Origin: Pseudomonas sputi
Lineage (GTDB): Bacteria; Pseudomonadota; Gammaproteobacteria; Pseudomonadales; Pseudomonadaceae
DNA: 64,000 bases
Direction of reading: 5' to 3'
Assembly (NCBI RefSeq): GCF_021603585.1
Contig: NZ_BQHI01000005.1
Span: forward strand, 248,001-312,000
Shown here: positions 1 through 9,702 of the stretch, in pieces
Numbering within the stretch: position 1 is the first letter of the stretch
How the letters are laid out: every line of letters starts with the position of its first letter
Notes under the pieces: model-generated
What the model was told of the DNA's origin: nothing
Seen by the model: the letters and a program-made list of their open reading frames with translations, nothing else
The model's database searches: none
Position numbers and translations under genes: made by a program

Positions 1-113
1 AAAGGAATCGTCTTTGTGTGGGGCGAGTGTGGGGCCGGCGCTGCCCGGAACCTTATCCATGGGCGACATGGTGCAATCTGTTCCCGACGCGCAACCCCCG
101 GTGGTTGGGGGCT

Positions 114-140
114 GGTCGCGATAAGTATGTCAATGTCGCG
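114..140. promoter_or_regulatory. Direct repeat upstream of gbcB, possible AraC-family (GbdR) site
   Basis: GTCGCG occurs at 115-120 and again at 135-140, each followed by an ATA-containing stretch, with a period of exactly 20 bp (about two helical turns). That is the usual geometry for an AraC-family dimer. Betaine-demethylation genes are known targets of the AraC-type regulator GbdR, so this is a reasonable candidate site. Assignment to GbdR is inference, and no consensus was scored. Nothing else recognisable was seen in bases 1-200; a divergent gene may lie off the left edge. Confidence 0.35.
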
Positions 141-214
141 GATAGGTAAACGGGGCGTTCGCGCTATACGCAGAATCGCCACATGAAGGCCGACAGTCGG
201 CCGTGGAGAACAGC

Positions 215-1315
215 ATGTCGAACAGCTTCCTGAATCCGGTCACCACCCAGACCTGGGCCAATGGCCGACACATCGTCCGTTGCGTCAAAGTCATCCAGGA
301 AACCTGGGATGTGCGCACCTTCTGCTTCATGGCCGACCAGCCGATCCTGTTCTTCTTCAAGCCCGGGCAGTTCGTGACCCTGGAGCTGGAGATCGAAGGC
401 CAGCCGATCATGCGTTCGTACACCATCTCCAGTTCGCCGTCGGTGCCGTACAGCTTTTCGGTGACCATCAAGCGCGTACCGGGGGGCAAGGTCTCCAACT
501 GGCTGCACGACACGCTGCATGAAGGCCAGGAACTGGCGGTACACGGCCCGGTCGGGCTGTTCAACGCCATCGATTTCCCGAGCCCGAAAGTGCTGTACCT
601 GAGCGGCGGTGTCGGCATCACGCCGGTGATGTCCATGGCGCGCTGGTTCTACGACACCAACGGCAACGTCGACATGACGTTCATCCACAGCGCCCGCACG
701 CCGAAAGACATCATTTATCACCGCGAGCTGGAACACATGGCGTCGCGGATCGACAACTTCAGTCTGCACCTGATCTGCGAGAAACACGGGCTGGGCGAGC
801 CGTGGGCTGGCTATCGCGGCTACCTCAACCACAAGATGCTGGAACTGATGGTGCCGGACTTCCTCGAGCGCGAAGTGTTCTGCTGCGGTCCGACGCCGTA
901 CATGACGGCGGTCAAGCGCTTGCTGGAAAACGCCGGCTACGACATGAAGCGCTATCACGAGGAATCCTTCGGCGCCACGCCGCCGGAAGCCCGTGCCGAT
1001 GCGGTGGAGCAGGCCGAACAGGCGGCGGACGCACCGGAAGTGCCGGCGGCGGATCTGCACCTGGTGGAATTCACCTCGTCGGACAAGAGCATCCGGGTTG
1101 CGCCGGGCGAGACCGTGCATGCAGCGGCGGCCAAGGTCGGCCTGATGATCCCGAAAGCCTGCGGCATGGGGATTTGCGGGACGTGCAAGGTGCTCAAACT
1201 GGGCGGCGAAGTGGAGATGGATCACAACGGCGGGATCACCGAGGACGACGAGGCGGAGGGGTACATTCTTTCTTGCTGCAGCGTGCCGAAGGGGGATGTT
1301 CGGATCGAGTACTGA
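215..1315 (+). CDS. gbcB: Glycine betaine demethylase reductase subunit GbcB
   Basis: A 366-residue flavin/iron-sulfur reductase that passes electrons from NAD(P)H to the Rieske oxygenase GbcA, which demethylates glycine betaine to dimethylglycine. The FAD-binding motif RSYTISS lies near residue 67 and the pyridine-nucleotide motif GGVGITP near 131-137. A C-terminal plant-type [2Fe-2S] domain has Cys316, Cys321, Cys324 and Cys354 (CX4CX2CX29C). I chose the ATG at 215 because GGAG sits about six bases upstream; an in-frame GTG at 203 has no such site. The link with betaine rather than another substrate rests on sequence character and on the neighbouring threonine aldolase, SHMT and sarcosine oxidase genes. 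The oxygenase gbcA is not in the window and probably lies just to the left. Confidence 0.9.
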   Translation: MSNSFLNPVTTQTWANGRHIVRCVKVIQETWDVRTFCFMADQPILFFFKPGQFVTLELEIEGQPIMRSYTISSSPSVPYSFSVTIKRVPGGKVSNWLHDTLHEGQELAVHGPVGLFNAIDFPSPKVLYLSGGVGITPVMSMARWFYDTNGNVDMTFIHSARTPKDIIYHRELEHMASRIDNFSLHLICEKHGLGEPWAGYRGYLNHKMLELMVPDFLEREVFCCGPTPYMTAVKRLLENAGYDMKRYHEESFGATPPEARADAVEQAEQAADAPEVPAADLHLVEFTSSDKSIRVAPGETVHAAAAKVGLMIPKACGMGICGTCKVLKLGGEVEMDHNGGITEDDEAEGYILSCCSVPKGDVRIEY

Positions 1316-1329
1316 CAGGCGCCGCAATT

Positions 1330-1425
1330 CCCTATAGGAGCGAGCCTGCTCGCAATGAGGCCGGGACATTCAATGATGGTGTCGACGGCCCACTGCTATC
1401 GCGAGCAGGCTCGCTCCTATAGGGG
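1330..1425. repeat. REPIN-like inverted repeat
   Basis: A 24-bp arm at 1330-1353 (contains GGAGCGAGCCTGCTCGC) recurs as its reverse complement at 1401-1425. About 47 bases of non-palindromic spacer separate the arms. This is the layout of the dispersed REP doublets common between genes of the P. fluorescens group. It sits between the convergent gbcB and the small membrane-protein gene and may act as a transcript end. Confidence 0.8.
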
Positions 1426-1453
1426 AAATCGGACGGGGATTTTCAATTGATAT

Positions 1454-1840
1454 TTAAATTATGTTGAGTACTCCGAGAAAACCGAAAGCAAAAAAAGTGA
1501 TACCGCAAAATAACTGACATCTGTGGAGTGTAAGCAGCGTGCGCTTAAAGTCTGGTGGGAATTTTTTAATGTCTTCCGCACTCAATCTCTCATGATAAAT
1601 ATGGATTTCCGGACGTTTCAGGAAACGGGAAATCTCCCCCATCATGTAGATGCGTCCCCACATGCCTCCATGCCATAGCGTCATAAGACTGTTGCGGATC
1701 GGGCTGTTTTTTAGGCTCCTCATGATTAGTCTTATTTTCGTTTTTGCGATGTATAGCCAGATGCAATTAACGATCAGGAGTGCGGCGAAATTTATGATGC
1801 TCACGAGGATTAATGCATCTTTTACAGTTTCAAAGCTCAT
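1454..1840 (-). CDS. Small membrane protein, probable immunity protein of the adjacent T6SS toxin
   Basis: 128 residues, not matched to a named family. It has a hydrophobic segment at about residues 9-31 and another at the C-terminus (about 110-126), with a basic, probably cytoplasmic loop between. Its ATG overlaps the stop of the upstream toxin-like gene by four bases (ATGA), so the two are translationally coupled. The third gene after hcp and effector, when it is a small inner-membrane protein, is usually the cognate immunity factor, and membrane localisation suits a toxin that makes pores. The segment is noticeably AT-rich against its neighbours, consistent with transfer as a cassette. Function is inferred from position only. 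Confidence 0.55.
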   Translation of the reverse strand: MSFETVKDALILVSIINFAALLIVNCIWLYIAKTKIRLIMRSLKNSPIRNSLMTLWHGGMWGRIYMMGEISRFLKRPEIHIYHERLSAEDIKKFPPDFKRTLLTLHRCQLFCGITFFAFGFLGVLNII

Positions 1841-3279
1841 CTGATCCTCTCGTAAATCCGCTCACCTGCACGTTCACCGCGATTTTCACCGATGTATCCG
1901 CCCGTAAAAGATCCAGCTCCCGCAGCCAGCACCCCGCATAGCACCCCACCGATTCCTGCACTCGTAACCCCGATTGCCACGCAAATTGTCGGGGCTGCGG
2001 CTGCACCCAGAGCAGAACCGACGGCCCCCCCCAGAAAACTTCCGGCTTCGGTGTATTTCACCTTTTCGCATGCCTCGGCACTCCCGTTCGTACAAACATC
2101 CTGAACCTTCATCGCCGAGGCTCCGCCACTCACGGCCGTACCAATCCATCCGCCATATTTGACGTATTGCGAGGCCTTCACTACGCCTTGAATGTGAGTG
2201 GCATAACCGGGAATCCGGCTGATCGCGCCGGCCTTTCTCCAACGGTGAACGAGATTGGACGTATCGATGCCTAGCGCGGCTTTCAGATTTGGATGGTCAG
2301 GAAAACCAATTGCCCGTTTAGTCAGAAAGTTGAGTTGAATATCAAGGCGGGCCAGCAACGTTTTACGTTCACTGAGGAATGCCTGTGTGCTCCCCTTTCC
2401 CTCGAAAGTTCGGACGTGCAGGGTCTCCAGGTCACGTAAAACAGTTTTGATGCCATCCAGATGATTAGCCGCCATGGCAGTCCCGACACCAATAACTTTC
2501 GACCCATCTGAAAGCGTCCGTCTGATGACCTCATAGTGCTGGGCAAAAAAGTCCGCCTCTTCCACCGTCAACGGCGCCAGCGCCATGCTGACGATGTGCG
2601 CGGTTTCCATCAGCAGTGATTCTTCATAAGTGCATTGCTGATTGTCCGGATCGCTCAGGACAATCAGCGTTCCGGCTTTCACCACGTCGTCCAGCGGATT
2701 GAGGCTTTTGAATTTGGCGATGACATTCGGGTTGGGCGACGGAAACAGTTGCGCCTGCAGTTTCTCGGCGGACAGACTTTTGGGCACGATGTAGAACCCA
2801 GGCTCCTCCGGTGCCGGCAATTCCTGGGGCCAGCGCTCGCTGGGAAAAAACTGCAGGTCTGGAAGCGGGTGCGCAGACGGGACAGAAGCGACGTTGGAGC
2901 GCGAGACGTTCAGGTCCTGCAGGTGAACGGCGCGCAGCAGTCGTTCCGGATCAGGATTCGCTGCGGGCTGCGAGAGCATCGACTGCGATCGGGCTCTGGC
3001 CGTGCGGGTGATTGTTCGCTGCCTGTTTTGCAGCAAAAGCCGGGACTGGTTCAGGAGGTTTTGTTGTTCCTGTGCAAGTGCGTAGAGGCCTTGCTTCGGG
3101 GGTAAACGTCCGGCGGCAACATCTTCGATGATGTGCCTGACGAAGTTAGCTACTCCCTGATTGAACTGCACGCGCGCCACTCCGTAAGCCAGATGGCGAG
3201 CGCCAGTGGTCAGTGCCTGTGCCAGCAGTTTATGGGCAGAGCTCTGCACATCGCAGAGATCATGTCGCGGAGAATTCAA
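1837..3279 (-). CDS. Putative Hcp-associated T6SS effector with LysM-like and glycine-zipper segments
   Basis: About 480 residues, unnamed family. The N-terminal third is helical and Gln/Arg-rich. A LysM-like stretch (IAKFKSLNP followed by AGTLIVLSDP) lies near residues 187-215. The last 100 residues hold long Gly/Ala-rich hydrophobic runs (GSFLGGAVGSALGAAA, then GIGGVLCGVLAAGAGSFTGG) typical of glycine-zipper membrane-inserting proteins. It follows hcp directly and precedes a small membrane protein. The start is uncertain: no in-frame ATG exists near the N-terminus. I use TTG at 3279, which overlaps the hcp stop (TTGA); GTG at 3249 and TTG at 3333 are alternatives. The function, a membrane-permeabilising toxin carried by Hcp, is inference from layout and composition. 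Confidence 0.6.
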   Translation of the reverse strand: MNSPRHDLCDVQSSAHKLLAQALTTGARHLAYGVARVQFNQGVANFVRHIIEDVAAGRLPPKQGLYALAQEQQNLLNQSRLLLQNRQRTITRTARARSQSMLSQPAANPDPERLLRAVHLQDLNVSRSNVASVPSAHPLPDLQFFPSERWPQELPAPEEPGFYIVPKSLSAEKLQAQLFPSPNPNVIAKFKSLNPLDDVVKAGTLIVLSDPDNQQCTYEESLLMETAHIVSMALAPLTVEEADFFAQHYEVIRRTLSDGSKVIGVGTAMAANHLDGIKTVLRDLETLHVRTFEGKGSTQAFLSERKTLLARLDIQLNFLTKRAIGFPDHPNLKAALGIDTSNLVHRWRKAGAISRIPGYATHIQGVVKASQYVKYGGWIGTAVSGGASAMKVQDVCTNGSAEACEKVKYTEAGSFLGGAVGSALGAAAAPTICVAIGVTSAGIGGVLCGVLAAGAGSFTGGYIGENRGERAGERIYERIR

Positions 3280-3761
3280 TCCTCTTCGCCCCACGAGGCA
3301 TAACCGGTGGTTCCTGCGATGTGATGGACCCAACTGATTTCTCGATAACGAAAGGCCAGTTGCTCTTGAGGTTCGGCGTCGTTTTGCAGGATCGCGTGTG
3401 GCAAATCCAGGGAGAGATCAACCAGCACGGCACCATCGATGGAGACGGAATAGAACTTCTCTTGCTGACCTTGAGGGGACGTTCGGTAGAGGCTGATCCT
3501 GCAGCTGACTTCTTCTCGGTTTGCAAGCGCCTGCGCCAGCAGCGGGGAGGACTTGTCGAGCCTTTTGGTAATGATGACCGGGGCATGCGTGGGATGGTTG
3601 ATGTTGCCGGCGTTGGTCATGTTGTGGCTGTAGGACAGCACCATGATTTCATCGGTGTGCGCCGCCTGAAAGGTATTGCCGACGGACTCGGCTGTTGAAC
3701 ATCCTGCTGAAATCAGTCCCTGGGTTTTACCCTTGATGGTCATGTAGCCGGGGCTCGCCAT
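3276..3761 (-). CDS. hcp: Type VI secretion system tube protein Hcp (TssD family)
   Basis: 161 residues, the usual length of Hcp, which forms the hexameric inner tube of the T6SS and carries small or fused effectors. Recognisable Hcp features are the N-terminal MASPGYMTIKG strand, a VLSYSHN segment, the PVIITKRLDKSSPLLAQAL stretch and the C-terminal YREISWVHHIAGTTGYASW. The ATG at 3761 has AAGGAG nine bases upstream. No T6SS sheath, baseplate or ClpV gene lies in the window, so this is an orphan hcp expected to work with a core apparatus elsewhere. It heads a three-gene unit with the toxin-like and membrane-protein genes. Confidence 0.9.
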   Translation of the reverse strand: MASPGYMTIKGKTQGLISAGCSTAESVGNTFQAAHTDEIMVLSYSHNMTNAGNINHPTHAPVIITKRLDKSSPLLAQALANREEVSCRISLYRTSPQGQQEKFYSVSIDGAVLVDLSLDLPHAILQNDAEPQEQLAFRYREISWVHHIAGTTGYASWGEED

Positions 3762-3851
3762 AGTCTGTACTCCTTGAAACGGGAGTCGGCAGTCTATGGC
3801 GAGGTTTGTTTGCTTTATGTAGGACTTGGCGTAGTCCGATTCTGAAATGAT

Positions 3852-4676
3852 TCAGTCAATAAACAGATCGGGCATCAGTTTGTTCTGGCTGTCCGGCTCG
3901 TATCGATAGTGATCGAATTCGCTGACGCCGCTCTCGCGCAAGACCTGCTCATCGATCAACAAGCGTCCGTTGATTTGCCGCCCACTGCTGCTCAGAATCA
4001 CATGCGCCGCATCCGCCATGATCTTCGGCGTCCGCGCATGCTTGAACGACTCCCGATTGCCCAGCTGAAATTCGATGGCCGCCGTGGCGATCATGGTCTG
4101 CGGCCACAGCGAATTCACACTGATCCCATAGTTGGCGAATTCCTCGCTCATGCCCACCGTCAGCATGCTCATGCCGTACTTGGTCACGGTGTAGGGGCTG
4201 TATTGGGCGAACCATTTGCTGGCGAGGTTCAGCGGCGGTGACAGGTTGAGAATGTGCCCGGAGGATTTCTTCAGGTAGGGCAGGGCTGCCTGGCTGCACA
4301 GCAACACCGCGCGGGTATTGATCTGGTGCATCAGGTCGAAACGCTTGAGTTCGATGTGCTGCACACCGGTCAGTTTGATCGCCCCGGCGTTGTTCACCAG
4401 CGCATCGATCCCGCCGAAATGTTGATTGGCCTGGGCCAGCGCCTGTCGCACCGCCTCCTCATCACGCACATCCAGTTGCAGCGCCAGTGCCTTGCCGCCC
4501 GCCGCTTCGACTTCCGCGGCGACGCTGTGGATGGTGCCGGGCAACTTGGCGTGCGGCTCGGCGCTCTTGGCCGCGATCACGATATTGGCCCCGTCCTTTG
4601 CTGCCCGCAGCGCAATCTCGCGCCCGATGCCACGACTGGCACCGGTGATGAACAGGGGTTTGCCTTTCAGCGACAT
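3852..4676 (-). CDS. SDR-family NAD(P)-dependent oxidoreductase (HSDL2-like)
   Basis: 274 residues with the classical short-chain dehydrogenase layout. The cofactor loop TGASRGIG is at 11-18, NNAG at 95-98 and the catalytic YTVTK (Tyr162, Lys166) downstream. The Ser of the triad is probably in the LSPPLN segment near 146. The Pro-rich segment after that strand and the overall pattern resemble the hydroxysteroid dehydrogenase-like 2 group, whose substrates are poorly defined. The start ATG at 4676 opens directly with the Rossmann strand. It lies between the T6SS unit and ltaE with no clear pathway link; the substrate is unknown. Confidence 0.8.
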   Translation of the reverse strand: MSLKGKPLFITGASRGIGREIALRAAKDGANIVIAAKSAEPHAKLPGTIHSVAAEVEAAGGKALALQLDVRDEEAVRQALAQANQHFGGIDALVNNAGAIKLTGVQHIELKRFDLMHQINTRAVLLCSQAALPYLKKSSGHILNLSPPLNLASKWFAQYSPYTVTKYGMSMLTVGMSEEFANYGISVNSLWPQTMIATAAIEFQLGNRESFKHARTPKIMADAAHVILSSSGRQINGRLLIDEQVLRESGVSEFDHYRYEPDSQNKLMPDLFID

Positions 4677-4754
4677 GTGGATGCTCCTGCTTATTGTTAT
4701 GTGAGCAATGGCTCGACAAACAATGTAGACGATGGAGCTGAAACGGTCCGTCCC

Positions 4755-4785
4755 TGATCGTTCCCACGCGGGGCCTGGGAACGAG
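4755..4785. repeat. Degenerate REP half-element
   Basis: GATCGTTCCCACGC followed closely by a partial reverse complement ending GGGAACGAG. It is a shortened, imperfect copy of the REP sequence seen in full near 12720 and 13498. It lies in the 120-base gap between the SDR gene and ltaE. Confidence 0.6.
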
Positions 4786-4799
4786 CAGCGGGGAGGGAA

Positions 4800-5840
4800 T
4801 CAGGCCGACATGACTTCGCGGATGTCGCGGGCCAGTTCGCGTACGCGTTCTTCTTCGGTGTCCCACGAGCACATGAAGCGGGCGCCGCCCTTGCCGATGA
4901 AGGTGTAGAAGCGCCAGTTCCTGGCGGTCAGGGCGGCAATCGCCGGTTCCGAGAGTTGCAGGAACACGCCGTTGGCCTGGACCGGAAACATCAGTTCCAC
5001 GCCCGGAATGTCGCTGACCAGTTCGGCCAGCAGTTGCGCGCAGTGGTTGGCGTGGCGGGCGTATTTGAGCCAGGCGTCGTTTTCCAGGATGCCGACCCAT
5101 GGGGCCGACAGGAAACGCATCTTCGAGGCCAGTTGCCCGGCCTGTTTGCAGCGGTAGTCGAAGTCTTCGGCCAGTTTGTGATTGAAGAACAGGATCGCTT
5201 CACCCACCGCCATGCCGTTCTTGGTGCCGCCGAAGCACAGCACGTCGACGCCGGCCTTCCAGGTCAGGTCTGCCGGCGAGCAGCCGAGGAACGCGCAGGC
5301 GTTGGAGAAGCGCGCGCCGTCCATGTGCAGGTTCAGGCCCAGTTCCTTGCAGGTGTCGCTGATGGCGCGAACTTCTTCCGGGGTGTAGACGCTGCCGACT
5401 TCGGTGGCCTGGGTCAGGGTTACCACGCGCGGTTTCGGGTAGTGGATGTCCTGGCGCTTGAGCGCGACTTCGCGGATCGAGGCCGGGGTGATCTTGCCGT
5501 TTTCAGTGCCGGCGATCAGCAGTTTCGAACCGTTGGAGAAAAATTCCGGGGCGCCGCATTCGTCGGTTTCGACGTGGGCGGTTTCCGAGCAGATCACGCT
5601 GTGGTAACTCTGGCACAGCGACGACAGCGCCAACGAGTTGGCGGCGGTGCCGTTGAAGGCGAAGAACACTTCGCAGTCGGTCTCGAACAGCTTGCGGAAA
5701 TCATCCGAGGCGCGGGCTGTCCATTCATCGTCGCCATAGGCGCGCTGGTGGCCATGGTTGGCCTGTTCCATGGCAGCCCAGGCTTCGGGGCAGATACCGG
5801 AATAGTTGTCGCTGGCGAATTGTTGGCTCTTGTCGGTCAT
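4800..5840 (-). CDS. ltaE: Low-specificity L-threonine aldolase
   Basis: 346 residues, a fold-type I PLP enzyme that cleaves L-threonine or L-allo-threonine to glycine and acetaldehyde. The Schiff-base lysine is Lys207 in FGGTKNGM, and HMDGARF (172-178) holds the conserved Asp that contacts the pyridine nitrogen. An in-frame ORF extends to 5912, but the ATG at 5840 (MTDKSQQFASDNYSG) matches the family N-terminus. The gene belongs with the glycine/serine/betaine genes around it: glycine made here can be used by the SHMT encoded 1 kb away. In P. aeruginosa the same gene stands between gbcB and glyA, from memory. Confidence 0.88.
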   Translation of the reverse strand: MTDKSQQFASDNYSGICPEAWAAMEQANHGHQRAYGDDEWTARASDDFRKLFETDCEVFFAFNGTAANSLALSSLCQSYHSVICSETAHVETDECGAPEFFSNGSKLLIAGTENGKITPASIREVALKRQDIHYPKPRVVTLTQATEVGSVYTPEEVRAISDTCKELGLNLHMDGARFSNACAFLGCSPADLTWKAGVDVLCFGGTKNGMAVGEAILFFNHKLAEDFDYRCKQAGQLASKMRFLSAPWVGILENDAWLKYARHANHCAQLLAELVSDIPGVELMFPVQANGVFLQLSEPAIAALTARNWRFYTFIGKGGARFMCSWDTEEERVRELARDIREVMSA

Positions 5841-5966
5841 GGCCGCTTCCGTGGTCGGTGCGCTTGTGGCGCTCCGTTGGTCAATGAGGGTGCGCACTTT
5901 ACCGAAGATCATCCGGGGAGCACACGGGATGTCGCTGTCAGAACTTTACAAGGATGCGAGCCGATT

Positions 5967-6677
5967 ATGCACCTGAGCCAGCGCGACGGCGCACTCGATC
6001 TGCTCAAGTGGCTGGCATTGCTGAGCATGCTGCTCGATCACCTGCGATATGTCGGGATCAGCGCCGATTGGCTGTATGTGCCGGGGCGGCTGGCGTTTCC
6101 GTGGTTCTGTCTGGCGATGGCGGCGAATCTGGCGCGGGACGGCGCGCGCAAGACCGAATGGCGCTATCTGGGCTGGTTGCTGCTGTTCAGCCTGCTTAGC
6201 GAAATTCCCTACCGTTTGTACATTCCCGAGCCCGACACCCTGAACGTGATGCCCACCCTGGCGCTGGGCCTGCTGGCGGCGCGGGGCTGGCAGGATCGAA
6301 CGGCGATTTCGCGACTGCTGGGCGTCAGCGCCTTACTGATAGCGGCGTTGTTCCCGGAGCGACTGATGTTCGGTCTGTTCGGTGTCCTGCTGCCGCTGGC
6401 GATGTTGCTGGTGTTTCGCAAGTCCTGGTATTTCAGCCTGTTGCCGGGGCTGGTGTGTCTGGCGGCGAATCAATGGCCGGTGCTCTTTGAATCTGCGCAG
6501 TTCGGGAATGCCGTCGCCATCCTCGGCATTGCGACCTGCCTGATCGCACCACTGCTCGGAATGTGCCTGTTGCGACACGCCACTTACCTGCACGCGCCAC
6601 CCATGCGGCGCTGGGCGTATGGGCTCTATCCCGCGCATTTCATGGTTCTTCTGGCCTTGCGCCAGCTGCTTGTTTGA
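5967..6677 (+). CDS. TraX-family integral membrane protein
   Basis: 236 residues, mostly hydrophobic, with about seven to eight predicted membrane spans. The opening QRDGALDLLKWLALLSMLLDH and the internal RLAFPWFCLAMA are characteristic of TraX-family proteins, which relate to acyltransferases and were first known as F-pilin acetylases. Chromosomal copies in pseudomonads have no established role. The ATG at 5967 was chosen because hydrophobic TraX sequence begins there; AAGGA lies about 12 bases upstream. The open frame extends much further back but is a shadow of ltaE. The gene is divergent from ltaE with a 126-base shared promoter region. Confidence 0.8.
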   Translation: MHLSQRDGALDLLKWLALLSMLLDHLRYVGISADWLYVPGRLAFPWFCLAMAANLARDGARKTEWRYLGWLLLFSLLSEIPYRLYIPEPDTLNVMPTLALGLLAARGWQDRTAISRLLGVSALLIAALFPERLMFGLFGVLLPLAMLLVFRKSWYFSLLPGLVCLAANQWPVLFESAQFGNAVAILGIATCLIAPLLGMCLLRHATYLHAPPMRRWAYGLYPAHFMVLLALRQLLV

Positions 6678-6833
6678 GTCCGTCGCCGTCGCCATGTCGT
6701 AAACGCACCTTTGCGTGGCGTCCGTAGGCATTTGACCTCCCGGCGCCGGTCATACCATCGCATCAAAGGGCACTGCCTAAACGCCGTGCCTTACCGAGAC
6801 GAATGGCGCACAGATGCCGCTGGGAGAGACGCG

Positions 6834-8087
<1,254 letters not shown>

Positions 8088-8101
8088 GCGTTCTGGAGTA
8101 C

Positions 8102-9358
8102 ATGACTATGCAACGCTATTCGGGCTTCGGCCTCTTCAAACACTCCCTCAGCCACCACGAAAACTGGCAGCGCATGTGGCGCACGCCGACCCCGAAAAAG
8201 GTCTACGACGTGGTCATCGTCGGCGGCGGCGGGCACGGTCTGGCGACTGCCTACTACCTGGCCAAAGAACACGGCATCACCAACGTGGCCGTGGTCGAGA
8301 AGGGCTGGCTGGGCGGCGGCAACACCGCGCGCAACACCACCATCGTCCGCTCCAACTACCTGTGGGACGAGTCGGCGCACCTGTACGAACACGCGATGAA
8401 ACTGTGGGAAGGCCTTTCGCAAGACCTGAACTACAACGTGATGTTCTCCCAGCGCGGCGTCTACAACCTGTGCCACACCCTGCAGGACATCCGTGATTCC
8501 GAGCGTCGGGTCAGCGCCAACCGCCTCAACGGCGTCGACGGCGAACTGCTCAACGCCAAGCAGGTGGCGGACGAGATCCCGTACCTCGATTGCTCGAAAA
8601 ACACCCGCTACCCGGTGATGGGCGCAACTGTCCAACGTCGCGGCGGCGTGGCCCGTCACGATGCCGTGGCCTGGGGCTTTGCCCGTGCCGCCGACGCCTT
8701 GGGCGTGGACTTGATCCAGCAGACCGAAGTGATCGGTTTCCGCAAGGAAAACGGCGTGTGCATCGGTGTTGAAACCAACAAGGGCTTCATCGGCGCCAAG
8801 CGCGTCGGCGTGGTCACCGCCGGTAACTCCGGGCACATGGCCAAGCTCGCCGGTTTCCGTCTGCCGATCGAATCCCACCCGCTGCAGGCGCTGGTGTCCG
8901 AGCCGATCAAGCCGATCATCGACAGCGTGATCATGTCCAACGCCGTGCACGGTTACATCAGCCAGTCCGACAAGGGCGACCTGGTGATCGGCGCCGGTAT
9001 CGACGGCTACAACGGTTACGGCCAGCGCGGTTCGTACCCGGTGATCGAGCACACCATCCAGGCCATCGTCGAGATGTTCCCGGTGCTGTCGCGGGTACGC
9101 ATGAACCGTCAGTGGGGCGGCATCGTCGACACCACGCCGGATGCCTGCCCGATCATTTCGAAAACCCCGGTACCGAACATGTTCTTCAACTGCGGTTGGG
9201 GCACCGGTGGCTTCAAGGCGACACCTGGCTCGGGCAACGTGTTTGCCGCAAGCCTGGCCAAGGGTGAAATGCACCCGCTGGCCGCACCTTTCTCCATCGA
9301 CCGTTTCCACAACGGTGCGTTGATCGACGAACACGGCGCTGCGGCTGTCGCCCACTAA
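8102..9358 (+). CDS. soxB: Sarcosine oxidase, beta subunit
   Basis: 418 residues, the flavoprotein subunit where sarcosine is oxidised to glycine and a one-carbon unit. The FAD-binding GGGGHG is at 41-46 and the [10 protein letters not shown] segment follows. His186 in [12 protein letters not shown] corresponds, from family knowledge, to the histidine that carries covalent FMN. The start ATG at 8102 follows TCTGGAG; a second ATG two codons on (8108) is equally placed. It lies between glyA and soxD in a tight operon. Confidence 0.95.
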   Translation: MTMQRYSGFGLFKHSLSHHENWQRMWRTPTPKKVYDVVIVGGGGHGLATAYYLAKEHGITNVAVVEKGWLGGGNTARNTTIVRSNYLWDESAHLYEHAMKLWEGLSQDLNYNVMFSQRGVYNLCHTLQDIRDSERRVSANRLNGVDGELLNAKQVADEIPYLDCSKNTRYPVMGATVQRRGGVARHDAVAWGFARAADALGVDLIQQTEVIGFRKENGVCIGVETNKGFIGAKRVGVVTAGNSGHMAKLAGFRLPIESHPLQALVSEPIKPIIDSVIMSNAVHGYISQSDKGDLVIGAGIDGYNGYGQRGSYPVIEHTIQAIVEMFPVLSRVRMNRQWGGIVDTTPDACPIISKTPVPNMFFNCGWGTGGFKATPGSGNVFAASLAKGEMHPLAAPFSIDRFHNGALIDEHGAAAVAH

Positions 9359-9372
9359 CAGGAGAAATCCCC

Positions 9373-9702
9373 ATGTTGCATATCTTCTGTCCTCACTGCG
9401 GCGAACTGCGCTCCGAAGAGGAATTCCACGCATCCGGCCAGGCGCACATTCCGCGTCCGCTGGATCCGAACAGCTGCACCGACGAGGAGTGGGGCGACTA
9501 CATGTTCTTCCGCGACAACCCTCGCGGTCTGCACCACGAGTTGTGGGATCACGTCGCCGGTTGCCGCCAGTACTTCAACGTCACCCGCGACACCGTGACC
9601 TACGAGATTCTCGAAACCTACAAGATCGGCACCAAGCCGCAATTCACCGACAAGGCTGACACTGCGAAAACAGCCACGACGGCGCTGGGAGAGAAGGTAT
9701 GA
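9373..9702 (+). CDS. soxD: Sarcosine oxidase, delta subunit
   Basis: 109 residues, the small zinc-binding subunit of heterotetrameric sarcosine oxidase. The likely zinc ligands Cys6, Cys9 (FCPHCGE), His60 and Cys64 (DHVAGC) are all present. AACAGGAG-type ribosome binding sequence lies just before the ATG. Its stop overlaps the soxA start by four bases (ATGA), giving translational coupling. The ~25 C-terminal residues after YKIGTKPQ are Ala/Thr/Lys-rich and probably disordered. Confidence 0.95.
   Translation: MLHIFCPHCGELRSEEEFHASGQAHIPRPLDPNSCTDEEWGDYMFFRDNPRGLHHELWDHVAGCRQYFNVTRDTVTYEILETYKIGTKPQFTDKADTAKTATTALGEKV

Noticed and set aside
4956-5966. Long N-terminal extension of the TraX-family gene
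   Set aside because: The extra 337 codons are antisense to ltaE; recognisable TraX sequence begins at the ATG at 5967.
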